Positions 54,816-64,000 of a DNA stretch of 64,000 bases are shown here, piece after piece. The stretch lies in the NCBI RefSeq assembly GCF_019710585.1, contig NZ_JAIFZQ010000004.1:1-64000 (forward strand), written 5' to 3'. The position numbers and the translations under genes are program-made. Under the pieces are notes generated by a model, which worked only from the letters and a program-made list of their open reading frames with translations, had not been told where the DNA came from and searched no databases. Source of the stretch: Arthrobacter sp. MAHUQ-56 (lineage in GTDB: Bacteria; Actinomycetota; Actinomycetes; Actinomycetales; Micrococcaceae). Within the stretch, counting starts at the first letter, position 1, and every line of letters begins with the position of its first letter.

Positions 54816-57722
54816 CTAGACGCGCGGCTTTTCGCGCATCTCGAAGGTCTCGATGATGTCACCTTCGACGATGTCGTTGTACGACCCAAGACCGATACCA
54901 CACTCGAAGTCCGTGCGGACCTCGGTGGCGTCGTCCTTGAAGCGCTTGAGCGACTCGACGGTGAGGTTGTCACCGATGATCTTGCCGTCGCGGCTGACGC
55001 GTGCCTTGCTGTTGCGGCGGATGATGCCCGAGCGGACGATCGAGCCAGCGATGTTTCCGAACTTGGAGGAGCGGAAGACTTCGCGGACTTCGGCGGTACC
55101 GAGCTGGACCTCTTCGTATTCCGGCTTGAGCATGCCCTTGAGCGCCATCTCGATGTCGTCGATCGCAGCGTAGATGACGGAGTAGAACCGCATGTCCACG
55201 CCTTCGCGGTCGGCCAGTTCGGCGACCCGCTCGGCCGGCTTGACGTTGAAGCCGATGATGACGGCGGAGTCGACCGTTGCCAGGTTGACGTCGTTCTGCG
55301 TGATGGCACCCACGCCGCGGTGGATGACGCGCAGCTGCACGCCTTCGCCGACGTCGATCTTGAGCAGCGCGTCCTCGAGGGCTTCGACGGCACCGGACAC
55401 GTCACCCTTGAGGATGAGGTTGAGGGTGTCGATCTTGCCTTCGGCGACGGCCTGGTCGAAGTCTTCAAGGCTGATGCGCTTGCGGCGCTTGGCCAGGGCG
55501 GCGTTGCGGTCGGCGGCTTCGCGCTTCTCGGCGATCTGGCGGGCGGTGCGCTCGTCAGCGGTCACGAAGAAGGTGTCACCTGCACGCGGGACGTTGGACA
55601 GGCCCAGCACCTGGACGGGGCGGGACGGGCCGGCCTCGGTCAGGGCGCTGCCGTCGTCGTCGAACATCGCACGGACGCGGCCGTGGGCCGTGCCTGCAAC
55701 GATGGTGTCGCCGACGCGCAGCGTGCCGGACTGCACCAGGACGGTGGCAACCGCACCGCGGCCCTTGTCCAGGTTCGCTTCGATGGCGATACCGCGGGCG
55801 TCCTTGTTCGGGTTGGCGCGCATGTCCAGGGCTGCGTCCGCGGTAAGCAGGACAGCCTCGAGCAGTTCGTCGATGTGCAGGTTCTGGCGGGCAGAGACCT
55901 CCACGAACATGGTGTCGCCACCGTATTCCTCGGGAACCAGGCCGTACTCGGTCAGCTGGCCGCGGACCTTGTCCGGGTTGGCGCCTTCCTTGTCGATCTT
56001 GTTCACTGCCACGACGATCGGCACGTTGGCCGCCTGGGCGTGGTTGAGGGCTTCAACGGTCTGGGGCATGACGCCGTCGTCCGCTGCAACCACCAGGATG
56101 GCGATGTCGGTGACCTTCGCACCACGGGCACGCATGGCGGTGAACGCCTCGTGGCCCGGGGTATCGATGAAGGTGATCTTCCGATCGGTGCCCTCGTGGT
56201 TGTGCGTGACCTGGTAGGCACCGATGTGCTGCGTGATGCCGCCGTGTTCGCCCGCCATGACGTCGGACTTGCGGATGGCATCGAGCAGGCGGGTCTTACC
56301 GTGGTCGACGTGGCCCATGACGGTGACTACCGGAGGACGTGCCTCGAGTTCCTCGTCGCCTTCGGCTTCGAGTTCGGCGTCAAAGTCGATGTCGAAGCTG
56401 GAGAGCAGCTCGCGCTCCTCGTCTTCCGGCGAGACGACCTGGAGCTTGTAGCCCAGTTCCTCGCCGAGCAGGGCGAAGGTGTCCTCGTCCAGCGACTGGG
56501 TGGCGGTGGCCATTTCACCAAGGTGGAACAGCACGGTGACCAGTGCGGCGGGGTTTGCCTCGATCTTGTCGGCAAAGTCCGTGATGGACGAGCCGCGCCG
56601 AAGCCGGATAACAGTGTTGCCGTCGCCGCGGGGTACGCTCACGCCACCCAGCGACGGGGCGCTCATCTGCTCAAGTTCCTGGCGCTTCGCGCGCTTGGAC
56701 TTGCGCTGCTTGCCACGGCCTGCGCCGCCCTTGCCGAAGGCACCCTGGGTGCCGCCGCGGCCGCGCCCGCCCTTGCCGAAGCCACCGCCGGCGGGAGCAC
56801 CGCCGCCGCCACCGGGACCACCGGTTCCGGGAGCGCCACCGGGGCGTCCGGGACCGCGGCCGCCGCCGGGACGGCCTGCACCTGCGGGTGCGGGACGCTC
56901 AGTGCGGTTGGGCATCATGCCGGGAGTGGGACGGGGTCCGCCGGGACGCGGTGCACCCGGACGGGGTCCACCTGCGCCTGCTGCCGGACGGGGTCCGCCC
57001 GCGCCTGCTGCCGGACGCGGACCGCCGGGACGGGGTCCACCTGCGCCTGCTGCCGGACGGGGACCGCCGGGACGGTCGCCGTCGGTGCGGCTGCCGCCGG
57101 GACGGGGCATGCCCTGGGACGTGGCGAACGGGTTGTTGCCCGGACGCGGAGCGCGCTCGCCGTCTCCGCCACGGCCACGGGGCATGCCCTGTGAGGTGGC
57201 GAAGGGGTTGTTGCCCGGACGGGGACCGCCGGGGCGGGGGCCGGCGGACGGCGTGGAACCACCAGGACGGGCGGAAGGAGCCGGGGTCTCAGCCTTGGGG
57301 GCCGGACGGGCACCGGGCTTGGCGCCGGTGGACGGAGCACCCGAAGTTGGAGCACCTGCAGATGGAGCCGCGGGGGCGGCAGGCGCTGCCGCGGCGGGGG
57401 CTGCCGGGGCTGCTGCCTGGGCGGGGGCTGCCGGGGCCGGTGCCTGTGCCTTGGGGGCCGGAGCCTTGGGGGCAGCGGGGCCGGGGGCCGGCGCTGACGG
57501 ACGTGATTCTGCTGCGGGTGCCGGCGCCTTGGGTGCGGTGGCGGGCGCTGCTGCCTTGGCAGCGGCGTCGGGGAAGGCGTTACGCAGCTTCCGCACGACG
57601 GGGGCCTCAATGGTGGAAGAGGCGGAGCGAACGAATTCGCCCAGTTCCTGCAGTTTTGTCACTGCATCTTTGGAAGTTATACCGAGCTCTTTGGCGAGCT
57701 CATGTACGCGGACCTTGGCCAC
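54816..57722 (-). CDS. infB: translation initiation factor IF-2
   Basis: A 968-residue GTPase that brings fMet-tRNA to the 30S subunit. IF-2N is at about residues 1-50 ([21 protein letters not shown]). A low-complexity Ala/Pro stretch and then Gly/Pro/Arg-rich repeats ([22 protein letters not shown] twice) fill about 65-345. A second IF-2N-like part is at about 370-440. The G domain has [10 protein letters not shown] (about 471-480), DTPGHE and NKID; domains II-IV follow to the end. The start is GTG 57722 with AGGAG 4 bases upstream. The 152-base space behind ylxR holds no gene. Confidence 0.96.
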   Translation of the reverse strand: MAKVRVHELAKELGITSKDAVTKLQELGEFVRSASSTIEAPVVRKLRNAFPDAAAKAAAPATAPKAPAPAAESRPSAPAPGPAAPKAPAPKAQAPAPAAPAQAAAPAAPAAAAPAAPAAPSAGAPTSGAPSTGAKPGARPAPKAETPAPSARPGGSTPSAGPRPGGPRPGNNPFATSQGMPRGRGGDGERAPRPGNNPFATSQGMPRPGGSRTDGDRPGGPRPAAGAGGPRPGGPRPAAGAGGPRPAAGAGGPRPGAPRPGGPRPTPGMMPNRTERPAPAGAGRPGGGRGPGRPGGAPGTGGPGGGGGAPAGGGFGKGGRGRGGTQGAFGKGGAGRGKQRKSKRAKRQELEQMSAPSLGGVSVPRGDGNTVIRLRRGSSITDFADKIEANPAALVTVLFHLGEMATATQSLDEDTFALLGEELGYKLQVVSPEDEERELLSSFDIDFDAELEAEGDEELEARPPVVTVMGHVDHGKTRLLDAIRKSDVMAGEHGGITQHIGAYQVTHNHEGTDRKITFIDTPGHEAFTAMRARGAKVTDIAILVVAADDGVMPQTVEALNHAQAANVPIVVAVNKIDKEGANPDKVRGQLTEYGLVPEEYGGDTMFVEVSARQNLHIDELLEAVLLTADAALDMRANPNKDARGIAIEANLDKGRGAVATVLVQSGTLRVGDTIVAGTAHGRVRAMFDDDGSALTEAGPSRPVQVLGLSNVPRAGDTFFVTADERTARQIAEKREAADRNAALAKRRKRISLEDFDQAVAEGKIDTLNLILKGDVSGAVEALEDALLKIDVGEGVQLRVIHRGVGAITQNDVNLATVDSAVIIGFNVKPAERVAELADREGVDMRFYSVIYAAIDDIEMALKGMLKPEYEEVQLGTAEVREVFRSSKFGNIAGSIVRSGIIRRNSKARVSRDGKIIGDNLTVESLKRFKDDATEVRTDFECGIGLGSYNDIVEGDIIETFEMREKPRV

Positions 57723-57874
57723 ATTTCTCCTGTCTCGGTCCGCACCGAGCCAGGCACGAACCGTCTACTTCTTACTGCGGACCCCGGCCGCTGTTGATGC
57801 GAAGGGGCCCATTGCAGAGCGCAACAAAGTTGTCATCGTTACGCACTCATCGCTGGGAACTCATCGGGTTTCCA

Positions 57875-58222
57875 TCAGATTTCTGACCCGCTTTCAGGTT
57901 GGACGGTTGGTGTTGTGGCGGCTTGCGCCTCCGCAACGTTCGGACCTGACGTGATCCAGTGTTCGACGGCGGCTGTCCCGGTCGTGCCCGGAAGGGCGCG
58001 TCCGAAGGCCCGCCGCTTTGTCGCCAGAGCCAGGCACGATTCGGTGGGGTGCAGCCAGGCACCCCGGCCAGCCATCCGGCGTCGTTCATCCACCACAACA
58101 GCGGTTGAACCGCTGCCGGCGGCAACGAGCCGGAGCAACTGCGACCGCGGGCCTTTCTTGCGGCATCCGATGCAGGTGCGTTCAGGCTGATTTCCGGGGG
58201 AAAGCACTTCTGCCACGGTCAT
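57875..58222 (-). CDS. YlxR-family RNA-binding protein
   Basis: A 115-residue protein with the DUF448 core: RTCIGCRKKGPRSQLLRLV (about 15-33), GRGAWLHPTESCLALATKRRAFGRAL (about 53-78). Family structures suggest RNA binding; the gene nearly always lies between nusA and infB, as here. In Bacillus and Clostridium some members affect RNase P or rnpA-related functions. I chose ATG 58222; a GTG five codons upstream is also possible. The C-terminal about 30 residues are Thr/Pro-rich and variable. Confidence 0.85.
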   Translation of the reverse strand: MTVAEVLSPGNQPERTCIGCRKKGPRSQLLRLVAAGSGSTAVVVDERRRMAGRGAWLHPTESCLALATKRRAFGRALPGTTGTAAVEHWITSGPNVAEAQAATTPTVQPESGSEI

Positions 58223-58397
58223 CGTCCTGACGTTCACTCTGCTGGCCACGGGCAACCCGGCTCCGCGGTGACGGAAACGAGCATGCCCAAGGCACACGAC
58301 TGCCGGCCGTTAGGCGCGGTCTTATCTATTCTAGCCCCTCCGGGGCGTTCTGCCCCAACGTGCGGCTACGGCGCGGCTGTCGCTGCGCCGCAGGCCG

Positions 58398-59378
58398 TTA
58401 CTTGTCCCGGCTGCCCGCGGCGTCCGACACAATGTCGATGCGCCAGCCGGTCAGCTTGGCGGCCAGGCGGGCGTTCTGGCCCTCCTTGCCGATGGCCAGC
58501 GACAGCTGGTAGTCCGGGACCACCACGCGGGCGGACCGGGTGGCTTCGTCGGTGATGGTGACGGAATTCACGCGCGACGGCGAGAGGGCGCTGGCGATGA
58601 AGGTTGCCGGGTCCTCGTTGAAGTCGACGATGTCGATCTTCTCGTCGTTGAGCTCGGTCATGACAGCGCGGACCCGGGAGCCCATTTCGCCGATGCAGGC
58701 ACCCTTGGCATTGATGCCGGGAGCCTTGGCCTTGACCGCGATCTTGGTGCGGTGGCCGGCTTCACGCGCCAGCGCCACGATCTCCACGGAGCGGTCGGCG
58801 ATTTCCGGCACTTCGAGTTCGAAGAGCTTCCGGACCAGTCCGGGGTGGGACCTGGACAGCGTGACTGACGGGCCCTTGGTGCCGCGGTGGACATCGATCA
58901 CCAGGGCGCGCAGACGGTTGCCGTGGATGTACTTTTCACCCGGGACCTGCTCGGGCGGCGGCAGCAGCGCCTCCACCGAGCCGAGGTTGACCTGGACCAT
59001 GTGGGGATTGTTGCCCTGCTGGATGGTGCCGGAGACCAGTTCACCTTCGCGTCCCTTGAACTCGCCCAGGACGTTGTCGTCCTCGACGTCGCGCAGGCGC
59101 TGCAGGATGATCTGGCGCGCGGTGCTGGCGGCGATGCGGCCGAACCCCTCAGGAGTGTGCTCGAATTCACCGATCGGGGCCCCGTCGTCGTCCAGCTCCA
59201 CAGCCCAAATGGTGACGTGGCCGCTCTTGCGGTCCAGCTCGGCGCGCGCTTTTTCGAAGGCGCCGGGCGACTTGTGGTAGGCCACCAGGAGCGCCTGCTC
59301 GATGGTGGGGATCAGGAGGTCCAGCGGGATTTCACGCTCACGCTCCAAAAGCCTCAGTGCGCTCATGTCAATATCCAT
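58398..59378 (-). CDS. nusA: transcription termination/antitermination factor NusA
   Basis: A 326-residue NusA with the RNA-polymerase-binding N-terminal domain (about 1-105), S1 (about 115-180, [15 protein letters not shown]), and two KH domains (about 185-325, [22 protein letters not shown] and [21 protein letters not shown]). The acidic C-terminal repeats of E. coli NusA are missing, as usual in actinobacteria. AGGAGG lies 4 bases before ATG 59378, which overlaps the rimP stop by one base (TGATG). Confidence 0.95.
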   Translation of the reverse strand: MDIDMSALRLLEREREIPLDLLIPTIEQALLVAYHKSPGAFEKARAELDRKSGHVTIWAVELDDDGAPIGEFEHTPEGFGRIAASTARQIILQRLRDVEDDNVLGEFKGREGELVSGTIQQGNNPHMVQVNLGSVEALLPPPEQVPGEKYIHGNRLRALVIDVHRGTKGPSVTLSRSHPGLVRKLFELEVPEIADRSVEIVALAREAGHRTKIAVKAKAPGINAKGACIGEMGSRVRAVMTELNDEKIDIVDFNEDPATFIASALSPSRVNSVTITDEATRSARVVVPDYQLSLAIGKEGQNARLAAKLTGWRIDIVSDAAGSRDK

Positions 59379-59992
59379 CAGGCCTCCTCAGAAGGTCCAT
59401 TGTGTTCAGGTTCCAGACCGTCCTCCGAGAGGTGGCTGAATTCGATCTCGACTTTTCCGTTGCGGATCCTGTCGAAAGGAAGCTTGATGGGATCGCCCTG
59501 CCTGGGCTTCATTCCCTTTTTGACGGCAATCTCGGGGACGAGGGTCACGCCGTCGCCGTCCACCGACTGGATGCGGCCGGTGACGTTTTCGCCCTGGACG
59601 ACGTTGACCTTGACCAACCGGCCCTTGGCCCGGTGCCAGTGGCGCGGCTCGGTCAGCGGGCGGGCAACGCCGGGCGAGGACACTTCGAGGTCGTATGGCC
59701 GGCTGTCGGTGCCCGGGTCGCTGTCCAGGACGTCGGAGAGCACCTTTGAGATGTCGGCGATGACGTCGAGGCTGACGCCGCCGGTCTCTTCCTGGGGCAG
59801 GTCCACCACGACGTGGACCACGCGGTGCGAGCCGGCAATGTTGATGGCGACGTCTTCGAGGTACAGGCGGTTGGCCTGGACCGCTGGTTCCAGGAGGGCC
59901 CGGAGCCGGGCGGCTTCGGGATTGTGGGCCGGCGCGGTTCCGCTCCCCGTTCCGGTGTGGTCTGGTGAAGCCGTGGCTTCTGCATTGCTCAC
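59378..59992 (-). CDS. rimP: ribosome maturation factor RimP
   Basis: A 204-residue 30S maturation factor. The N-terminal domain contains [21 protein letters not shown] and [22 protein letters not shown] (split between about 30 and 80), then [20 protein letters not shown] (about 100-119), and a C-terminal Sm-like barrel ([19 protein letters not shown]). The N-terminal about 28 residues and C-terminal about 20 are low complexity. The start is GTG 59992 with GGGAGG about 11 bases upstream. It leads the rimP-nusA-ylxR-infB-rbfA cluster. Confidence 0.92.
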   Translation of the reverse strand: MSNAEATASPDHTGTGSGTAPAHNPEAARLRALLEPAVQANRLYLEDVAINIAGSHRVVHVVVDLPQEETGGVSLDVIADISKVLSDVLDSDPGTDSRPYDLEVSSPGVARPLTEPRHWHRAKGRLVKVNVVQGENVTGRIQSVDGDGVTLVPEIAVKKGMKPRQGDPIKLPFDRIRNGKVEIEFSHLSEDGLEPEHNGPSEEA

Positions 59993-60095
59993 GATGCCGG
60001 CCGCCTCCCTATAGATGATGTGGTGTTACTAGCGTAGCTATTTTACCGGGCCCGTGGTGCACCGGGTTGCCGCCGCCGTGGCACCATGGTCTGTT

Positions 60096-61256
60096 GTGAA
60101 AGACGACAGCCAGGCCAGCAGCCCCCGCATGCGCAGCGTCCGCTACGCCGTTGTTTCGCTGGCAGCCCTGGTTGTCCTGAGCCTCGGTTTCGCCCTTGTT
60201 CCCGCGGAAAATCCCGCCCCTGCGCAGCCGCCGTTCACCGAAGTGGCCCGCGCGGCCGCCCTGGAGGACGCCATGGACCTGCGGGCAGCGGGGATGGAAC
60301 TTGCGGCCGCAGGTACCGTGGATGCCGCATCGGTGGACCCTGTTGTGACCTTGCTGACCATCCAGGCCAGGGCCCTGCTGGCCCCTGCTGCCGCGGGAGG
60401 GCAGGCGGGCATAGGGACAACCGCCCCCGCTTCGGCATCTCCTGCCGCCACCCCTGCGTCCGGGCTGCCCAAACCCACACCGACATCCGCACAGGAGGGG
60501 ATGTCGGGCCTTGCCAGCGCACTCGTGGCCAGCGGCACCAAACGCATCAAGGACGCGCAGGAGGCCGACGGCGGGATGGCCAGGCTCCTCGCCGGCACGG
60601 GCACCGCGCAACTCCTGGCCGCAGCCCGGCTTGCCGCCGCGGCAGGAGCACCGGTGGCACCGGCTGATCCGGGACCAGTGGCGGCAGTTCCTGTTCCGGC
60701 GGAAACAGGTCCTTCCTGCCCGGCCGTTCCCGCAGCCGAAAGCACCGGGCCGGGAGGCACCGGGCCGGAAGGCACCGGGCAGGGAGGCACCGGGCCGGGT
60801 GCGGCGTTGGCTGCCGCCTTGGCCGCGGAGCAGCAGGCAGTCTATGGCTACCAGGCGGCCCTCCCCCGCCTCGGTGCCGCCGATGCCGGGACTGCCCTGA
60901 CCTATCTGGGGCAGCACGATGACCTCCTGCAGGCAGCGGAAGCCCGGCTCCCCCTGGTCTGTGCAACAGCCGCGCCGCAGCAGCCCGGGTACGCCCTGGA
61001 CGCCCGGTTCCTCGCCGCGCCGGCAGCCGGACTGGGCAGGCTTGAGGCGGCAACAATGGCGGCCTACGGCGATCTGGTGGCACTTTCGCAAGGGACAGTC
61101 CGGGCATGGGCGCTGGCGGCACTGCAGTCGGCAGCCGGGCGCGCCGCCCGCTGGGGCGCCGATCCGGGCCCTGTTCCCGGCCTTCCGCTGGATGTTGACC
61201 GGTTGCCCGGCCTTCCCTCCGGACCGGCCCAGGCTCCCTCCCCGACGGCGACGTAA
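60096..61256 (+). CDS. DUF4439 (ferritin-like) exported protein
   Basis: A 386-residue protein with an N-terminal membrane/signal helix (about 17-38, YAVVSLAALVVLSLGFALV), an Ala-rich helical middle, a linker of (GTGPX) repeats at about 215-235, and a C-terminal DUF4439 ferritin-like four-helix segment (about 240-370: ALAAEQQAVYGYQAALPRL, LEAATMAAYGDLVAL). It is an actinobacterial family of unknown function. GTG 60096 is chosen; the upstream frame overlaps the rimP promoter. It diverges from rimP. The linker is encoded by a 15-bp minisatellite. Confidence 0.75.
   Translation: MKDDSQASSPRMRSVRYAVVSLAALVVLSLGFALVPAENPAPAQPPFTEVARAAALEDAMDLRAAGMELAAAGTVDAASVDPVVTLLTIQARALLAPAAAGGQAGIGTTAPASASPAATPASGLPKPTPTSAQEGMSGLASALVASGTKRIKDAQEADGGMARLLAGTGTAQLLAAARLAAAAGAPVAPADPGPVAAVPVPAETGPSCPAVPAAESTGPGGTGPEGTGQGGTGPGAALAAALAAEQQAVYGYQAALPRLGAADAGTALTYLGQHDDLLQAAEARLPLVCATAAPQQPGYALDARFLAAPAAGLGRLEAATMAAYGDLVALSQGTVRAWALAALQSAAGRAARWGADPGPVPGLPLDVDRLPGLPSGPAQAPSPTAT
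60741..60800. repeat. 15-bp coding minisatellite in the DUF4439 gene
   Basis: Four units of the type GGCACCGGGCCGGGA (60741, 60756, 60771, 60786), each with one or two changes. They encode GTGPX repeats and keep the frame on expansion or contraction. Confidence 0.9.
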
Positions 61257-61339
61257 GCAGCGGCCACACCGGAATAATCTTTCGGAACCCGCTGCCCGGG
61301 AGAGTGGCGACGGCCATGCTGTGATGGTTTGCTGGAGGC

Positions 61340-62107
61340 ATGGACCCATACGAACCGGCCGGGCCTGCCGGAACCCCTGATGCCGGCAGCGGGCTGAACC
61401 GCCATCTGGACACCGAACCGCACGGGAACGACATCGCGCACCGGTTGAACTGGCTGCGTGCGGGCGTCCTGGGCGCAAATGACGGCATCGTCTCGGTCGC
61501 GGCCATTGTGGTGGGCGTGGCCGGCGCCACGGCCGACACCGGTCCCATCCTGGCCGCCGGCGTGGCAGGCGTAGTGGGCGGCGCGGTGTCCATGGCCCTG
61601 GGCGAATACGTTTCGGTCAGCAGCCAAAGCGACAGCCAGCGCGCCCTGATCGACAAGGAACGCCGGGAGCTGGCGGAGGAACCGGAAGAAGAACTGGCCG
61701 AGCTCACATCCATTTACCAGGCGAAGGGGCTGACCCCGGAGACGGCAGCCAAGGTTGCCGAAGAACTGACCGCGCACGACGCCCTGGCGGCGCATTTGTC
61801 CGCCGAACTCAATATCGATGAGACAGACATCGTCAGCCCGTGGCATGCTGCCTTCGCCTCCGCCATCGCCTTCACCATCGGCGCGGTCCTGCCGATGCTG
61901 GCGATCCTTCTTCCCCCGCCGGAGATCCGGGTTCCACTGACATTCGCCGCCGTCCTGGTGGCGCTGGCGCTGACCGGGGCGCTGGGCGCCTGGATCGGCG
62001 GCGGCTCAAGAACCAAGGCTGCGGTCCGGGTGGTGGTGGGCGGTGCCCTGGCGCTGGCGGCGACGTTCATCATCGGCAACCTGCTGGGCGCCTCGGGCGT
62101 GGTCTAA
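61340..62107 (+). CDS. VIT1/CCC1-family transporter
   Basis: A 255-residue membrane protein of the vacuolar iron transporter family. The first helix carries GANDGIVSVAAIVVGVAGA (about 46-64), the second VVGGAVSMALGEYVSVSS (about 79-96), followed by the Glu-rich cytoplasmic metal-binding loop (RRELAEEPEEELAEL, about 110-124) and three C-terminal helices. In plants and fungi the family stores Fe2+ or Mn2+ in vacuoles; bacterial members are little studied and probably export these metals. GGAGG lies 2-3 bases before ATG 61340. Confidence 0.85.
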   Translation: MDPYEPAGPAGTPDAGSGLNRHLDTEPHGNDIAHRLNWLRAGVLGANDGIVSVAAIVVGVAGATADTGPILAAGVAGVVGGAVSMALGEYVSVSSQSDSQRALIDKERRELAEEPEEELAELTSIYQAKGLTPETAAKVAEELTAHDALAAHLSAELNIDETDIVSPWHAAFASAIAFTIGAVLPMLAILLPPPEIRVPLTFAAVLVALALTGALGAWIGGGSRTKAAVRVVVGGALALAATFIIGNLLGASGVV

Positions 62108-62110
62108 GGC

Positions 62111-63154
62111 GTGTTGCCCCACCCGCTGATCCCCATTCCCGCAGGCCTGGCGGCGCGGTACTCCGGCAGCAGCGCCGGACGGTCCTGGCTCTCCTTGCTT
62201 CCGGACTTGGTAGAGCGATGCCTGGACCAGTGGCGGCTCACGCCTGACCTCGCGCCCGGCAGTGTTCCGTGGCACGGCCACGGCGCCATCGTCATCCCGG
62301 TCCGGCGGGAGAACGGAAGCGCCGCGGTGCTCAAGGTTGCATTTCCCCACGACGAGGCCAAACTGGAACGCCACGCGCTGGCACTGTGGGGCGGACGGGG
62401 TGCGGTGTCACTCTTGGCAGCGGATGCCGAGGCCTGCTCCATGCTGCTGGAGCGCCTGGACGCCGGCCGGTCCGCGGCGGAGCTGCCCCTGGACGAAGCT
62501 GCGCACGTCTGGGGCGGGACGGTACGGCAACTGGGACTGGTCCCGGACCACCGGTCCGAGTGGCGGAAGTTTGGCCACATCGCCGCCCGGGCCGAGCAGT
62601 GGAGTGATGACTTTCCAGCCGAGTGGGAACAGCTGGGCCGGCCCTTCCCGCGCTGGCTGCTGGAAGCGGCGCTGGAGGTCTGCCAGACCCGCGGTGCCGT
62701 GGGACGGCGCTCAGCCCATGATGTCCTGGTGCATACCGACCTGCATTTCCTGAATATCCTGGCGCGGCCCGCGGCGCCGGTTGAGGGTGCGGCGGCAGCC
62801 GAAGCTGGGGGCGGCACGGCCGGCGGGTACGCCGCCATCGACCCGCAACCCATGATTGGCGAGCCCGAGTTCGCCGTGGCACCGCTGCTGTGGAACCGCC
62901 TCCGGGACCTGCCGGCGGACCAGCCCGACAAGGGCCTGCTGCGCCGCTGCCGCAGCTTCAGCACCGCCGCGGGCCTCGATCCGGAGGTGTCCCGGCAGTG
63001 GGCCATTGCCAGGGAGGTGGACAACGCCCTCTGGTCGGCCGCGCACGGCAAATCCGGGGACCTGGCCCGCTCGCTCTGGGTGGCCAGCACCCTCGCCGGC
63101 CGGACGTTGGAAGGCCTGCCGCACGCCCACGCGCTGCCGGAGCCCGGGGAGTAA
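62111..63154 (+). CDS. APH(6)-like aminoglycoside phosphotransferase-fold kinase
   Basis: A 347-residue protein-kinase-like fold of the streptomycin 6-kinase group. The nucleotide Lys region AAVLKVAFPHDEAKLE (about 71-86), catalytic loop LVHTDLHFLNIL (about 206-217) and metal-binding AIDPQPMIGEPEF (about 240-252) are intact. Chromosomal members usually phosphorylate unknown metabolites, so resistance should not be assumed. GTG 62111 lies 3 bases after the VIT gene stop. The stop abuts that of the convergent decarboxylase with no gap. Confidence 0.82.
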   Translation: MLPHPLIPIPAGLAARYSGSSAGRSWLSLLPDLVERCLDQWRLTPDLAPGSVPWHGHGAIVIPVRRENGSAAVLKVAFPHDEAKLERHALALWGGRGAVSLLAADAEACSMLLERLDAGRSAAELPLDEAAHVWGGTVRQLGLVPDHRSEWRKFGHIAARAEQWSDDFPAEWEQLGRPFPRWLLEAALEVCQTRGAVGRRSAHDVLVHTDLHFLNILARPAAPVEGAAAAEAGGGTAGGYAAIDPQPMIGEPEFAVAPLLWNRLRDLPADQPDKGLLRRCRSFSTAAGLDPEVSRQWAIAREVDNALWSAAHGKSGDLARSLWVASTLAGRTLEGLPHAHALPEPGE

Positions 63155-64000
63155 TCAGGTTCCCCGCACCGCGGCCAGCGCCGACCGGACGGCGTCCACG
63201 GCGGCGCCGACTTCCTCGCCTGCCGTGTGCCAGTTGCTCACCGAAACGCGGAGGATGTCGCGGTCCCGCCAGCGCGAGCCCGACATCCAGACCCGCCCCT
63301 CCCCGATGATCCGCTCGGTGACCGCGCGGGTGGTTGCGTCATCGCCGAAGGCGACGCACACCTGGGTGTAGCCGACGTCGTTGAGCACCTCCACACCGTC
63401 CAGGGCTGCCAGCCCTTCGGCGATCGCGGAGGCAGCGGCTGCCAGTCCCGCCACCTGGGCAGCCACCCCGTCCCTGCCGAGGCTCTTGAGGGCGGCCCAC
63501 ACGGGTATGCCCCGCGCCCTGCGGGACAGCTCGGGGACCTTCTCGAACGGGTCGCCGGGGCCTTCCGCCTCGTGCACCAGGTAGCTCGCGTGCAGGCTCA
63601 TGGCGGCGCGCAGGGCCGACGGGTCCCGGACGACGGCGATCCCGCAGTCGTAGGGCACGTTCAGGGTCTTGTGGGCGTCGGTCCCCCACGAGTCGGCCTC
63701 CTCATACCCCTCCGTGAGGCGGCGCAGTTCGGGTGCAGCGGCGGCCCACAGCCCGAACGCCCCGTCGATATGGACCCACGCGCCGTGTTTGCGTGCGACG
63801 GCGATCGCCGCGGCAAAGGGGTCGAAGGCGCCGGAGTGCAGGTTGCCGGCCTGGAGGCACACCAGGGCGGGGCCGGAGCCGGCAGCGAGGGCGGCGTCCA
63901 GCGCGGCCGGAAGCAGGCGGCCCTGCGCGTCGGCGTCGACCTGGGTTGGCCTGCCGAGTCCCAGGTACCGGAGGCCAAGGTCGACTGTGTCGTGCCGTTC
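63155..64000 (-). CDS. PLP-dependent group II decarboxylase-like protein (partial)
   Basis: The last 281 codons of a larger enzyme; the N-terminus lies beyond the right edge. CLQAGNLHSGAFDPF, VHIDGAFGLWAAAAPEL and the PLP-Lys motif DSWGTDAHKTLNVPYDCG are typical of pyridoxal-dependent decarboxylases of the aromatic-L-amino-acid/glutamate type. The frame stays open to 64000 (ERHDTVDLGLRYLGLGRPTQ is seen at the edge). The substrate is unknown. It converges on the APH-like gene with abutting stops. Confidence 0.85.
   Translation of the reverse strand, partial: ERHDTVDLGLRYLGLGRPTQVDADAQGRLLPAALDAALAAGSGPALVCLQAGNLHSGAFDPFAAAIAVARKHGAWVHIDGAFGLWAAAAPELRRLTEGYEEADSWGTDAHKTLNVPYDCGIAVVRDPSALRAAMSLHASYLVHEAEGPGDPFEKVPELSRRARGIPVWAALKSLGRDGVAAQVAGLAAAASAIAEGLAALDGVEVLNDVGYTQVCVAFGDDATTRAVTERIIGEGRVWMSGSRWRDRDILRVSVSNWHTAGEEVGAAVDAVRSALAAVRGT

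Noticed and set aside
54639..57194. An 851-residue open frame opposite infB, crossing the nested palindrome
   Set aside because: Antisense to IF-2, low-complexity end caused by the Gly/Pro repeats; no independent evidence.
62111..63154. Acquired aminoglycoside resistance gene
   Set aside because: Base composition matches neighbours, no mobile element adjoins it, and the APH fold is common in chromosomal kinases of unknown substrate.

Overview
The window looks like a chromosomal segment of a high-GC actinobacterium of the Micrococcaceae, most probably Arthrobacter or Pseudarthrobacter. The support is the bifunctional HisA/TrpF-type PriA, the ClgR-CinA-PgsA-FtsK-RNase J-DapA gene order, a DUF3046 gene beside recA-recX, DUF222/HNH proteins of the actinobacterial type, a DUF4439 protein, Gram-positive LexA boxes of the GAAC-N4-GTTC type, and many start codons placed right behind a -10 box. 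No rRNA, tRNA, CRISPR array, prophage or resistance island was found. The only clear mobile-element trace is the 3' end of an IS30-type transposase at the left edge.

Layout. 0-6 kb: IS30 remnant, an MFS exporter, an SseB protein and, on the minus strand, the late histidine genes hisC-hisB-hisH-(small membrane protein)-priA. 6-10 kb: a LysM membrane protein diverging from lexA across a region with LexA boxes, then a DinG/XPD-type helicase. 10-18 kb: hflX, an RsmC-like methyltransferase, dapF and the minus-strand run miaB-miaA plus recA-recX, with a LexA box upstream of recA. 18-26 kb: DUF3046 and MarR genes diverging, then clgR, cinA, pgsA, ftsK, rnj and dapA. 26-30 kb: a short DUF222-like gene with its own near-perfect LexA box, an acyltransferase-like membrane protein, and a TM2 protein. 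30-37 kb: dapB and a molybdenum cofactor island (moaE-mog-moaC-moeA and a membrane-anchored sulfite-oxidase-like enzyme on minus; moaA-moaD on plus). 37-41 kb: a full-length DUF222/HNH protein, a LuxR-type regulator and two small uncharacterised genes. 41-51 kb: an M16 protease, pnp, rpsO, kynU-kynA, ribF, two small membrane proteins and truB. 51-60 kb: an aminotransferase, a thioredoxin, a guanine-deaminase-like enzyme, a ScyD/ScyE-type secreted protein, and the conserved rimP-nusA-ylxR-infB-rbfA translation cluster. 60-64 kb: DUF4439 and VIT-family proteins, an APH-like kinase, and a truncated PLP-dependent decarboxylase.

Together the genes cover amino-acid synthesis (histidine; three lysine/DAP genes at scattered sites), the SOS response and recombination, tRNA and rRNA modification, translation initiation, RNA turnover (RNase J, PNPase), cell division, molybdenum cofactor synthesis and tryptophan breakdown. 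Nearly all are housekeeping genes in ordinary order. The points most worth following are the SOS box in front of the DUF222-like short gene, a perfect nested palindrome between infB and rbfA, the recurrent leaderless promoter layout, and a 14-bp palindrome between the LuxR-type regulator and its divergent neighbour.
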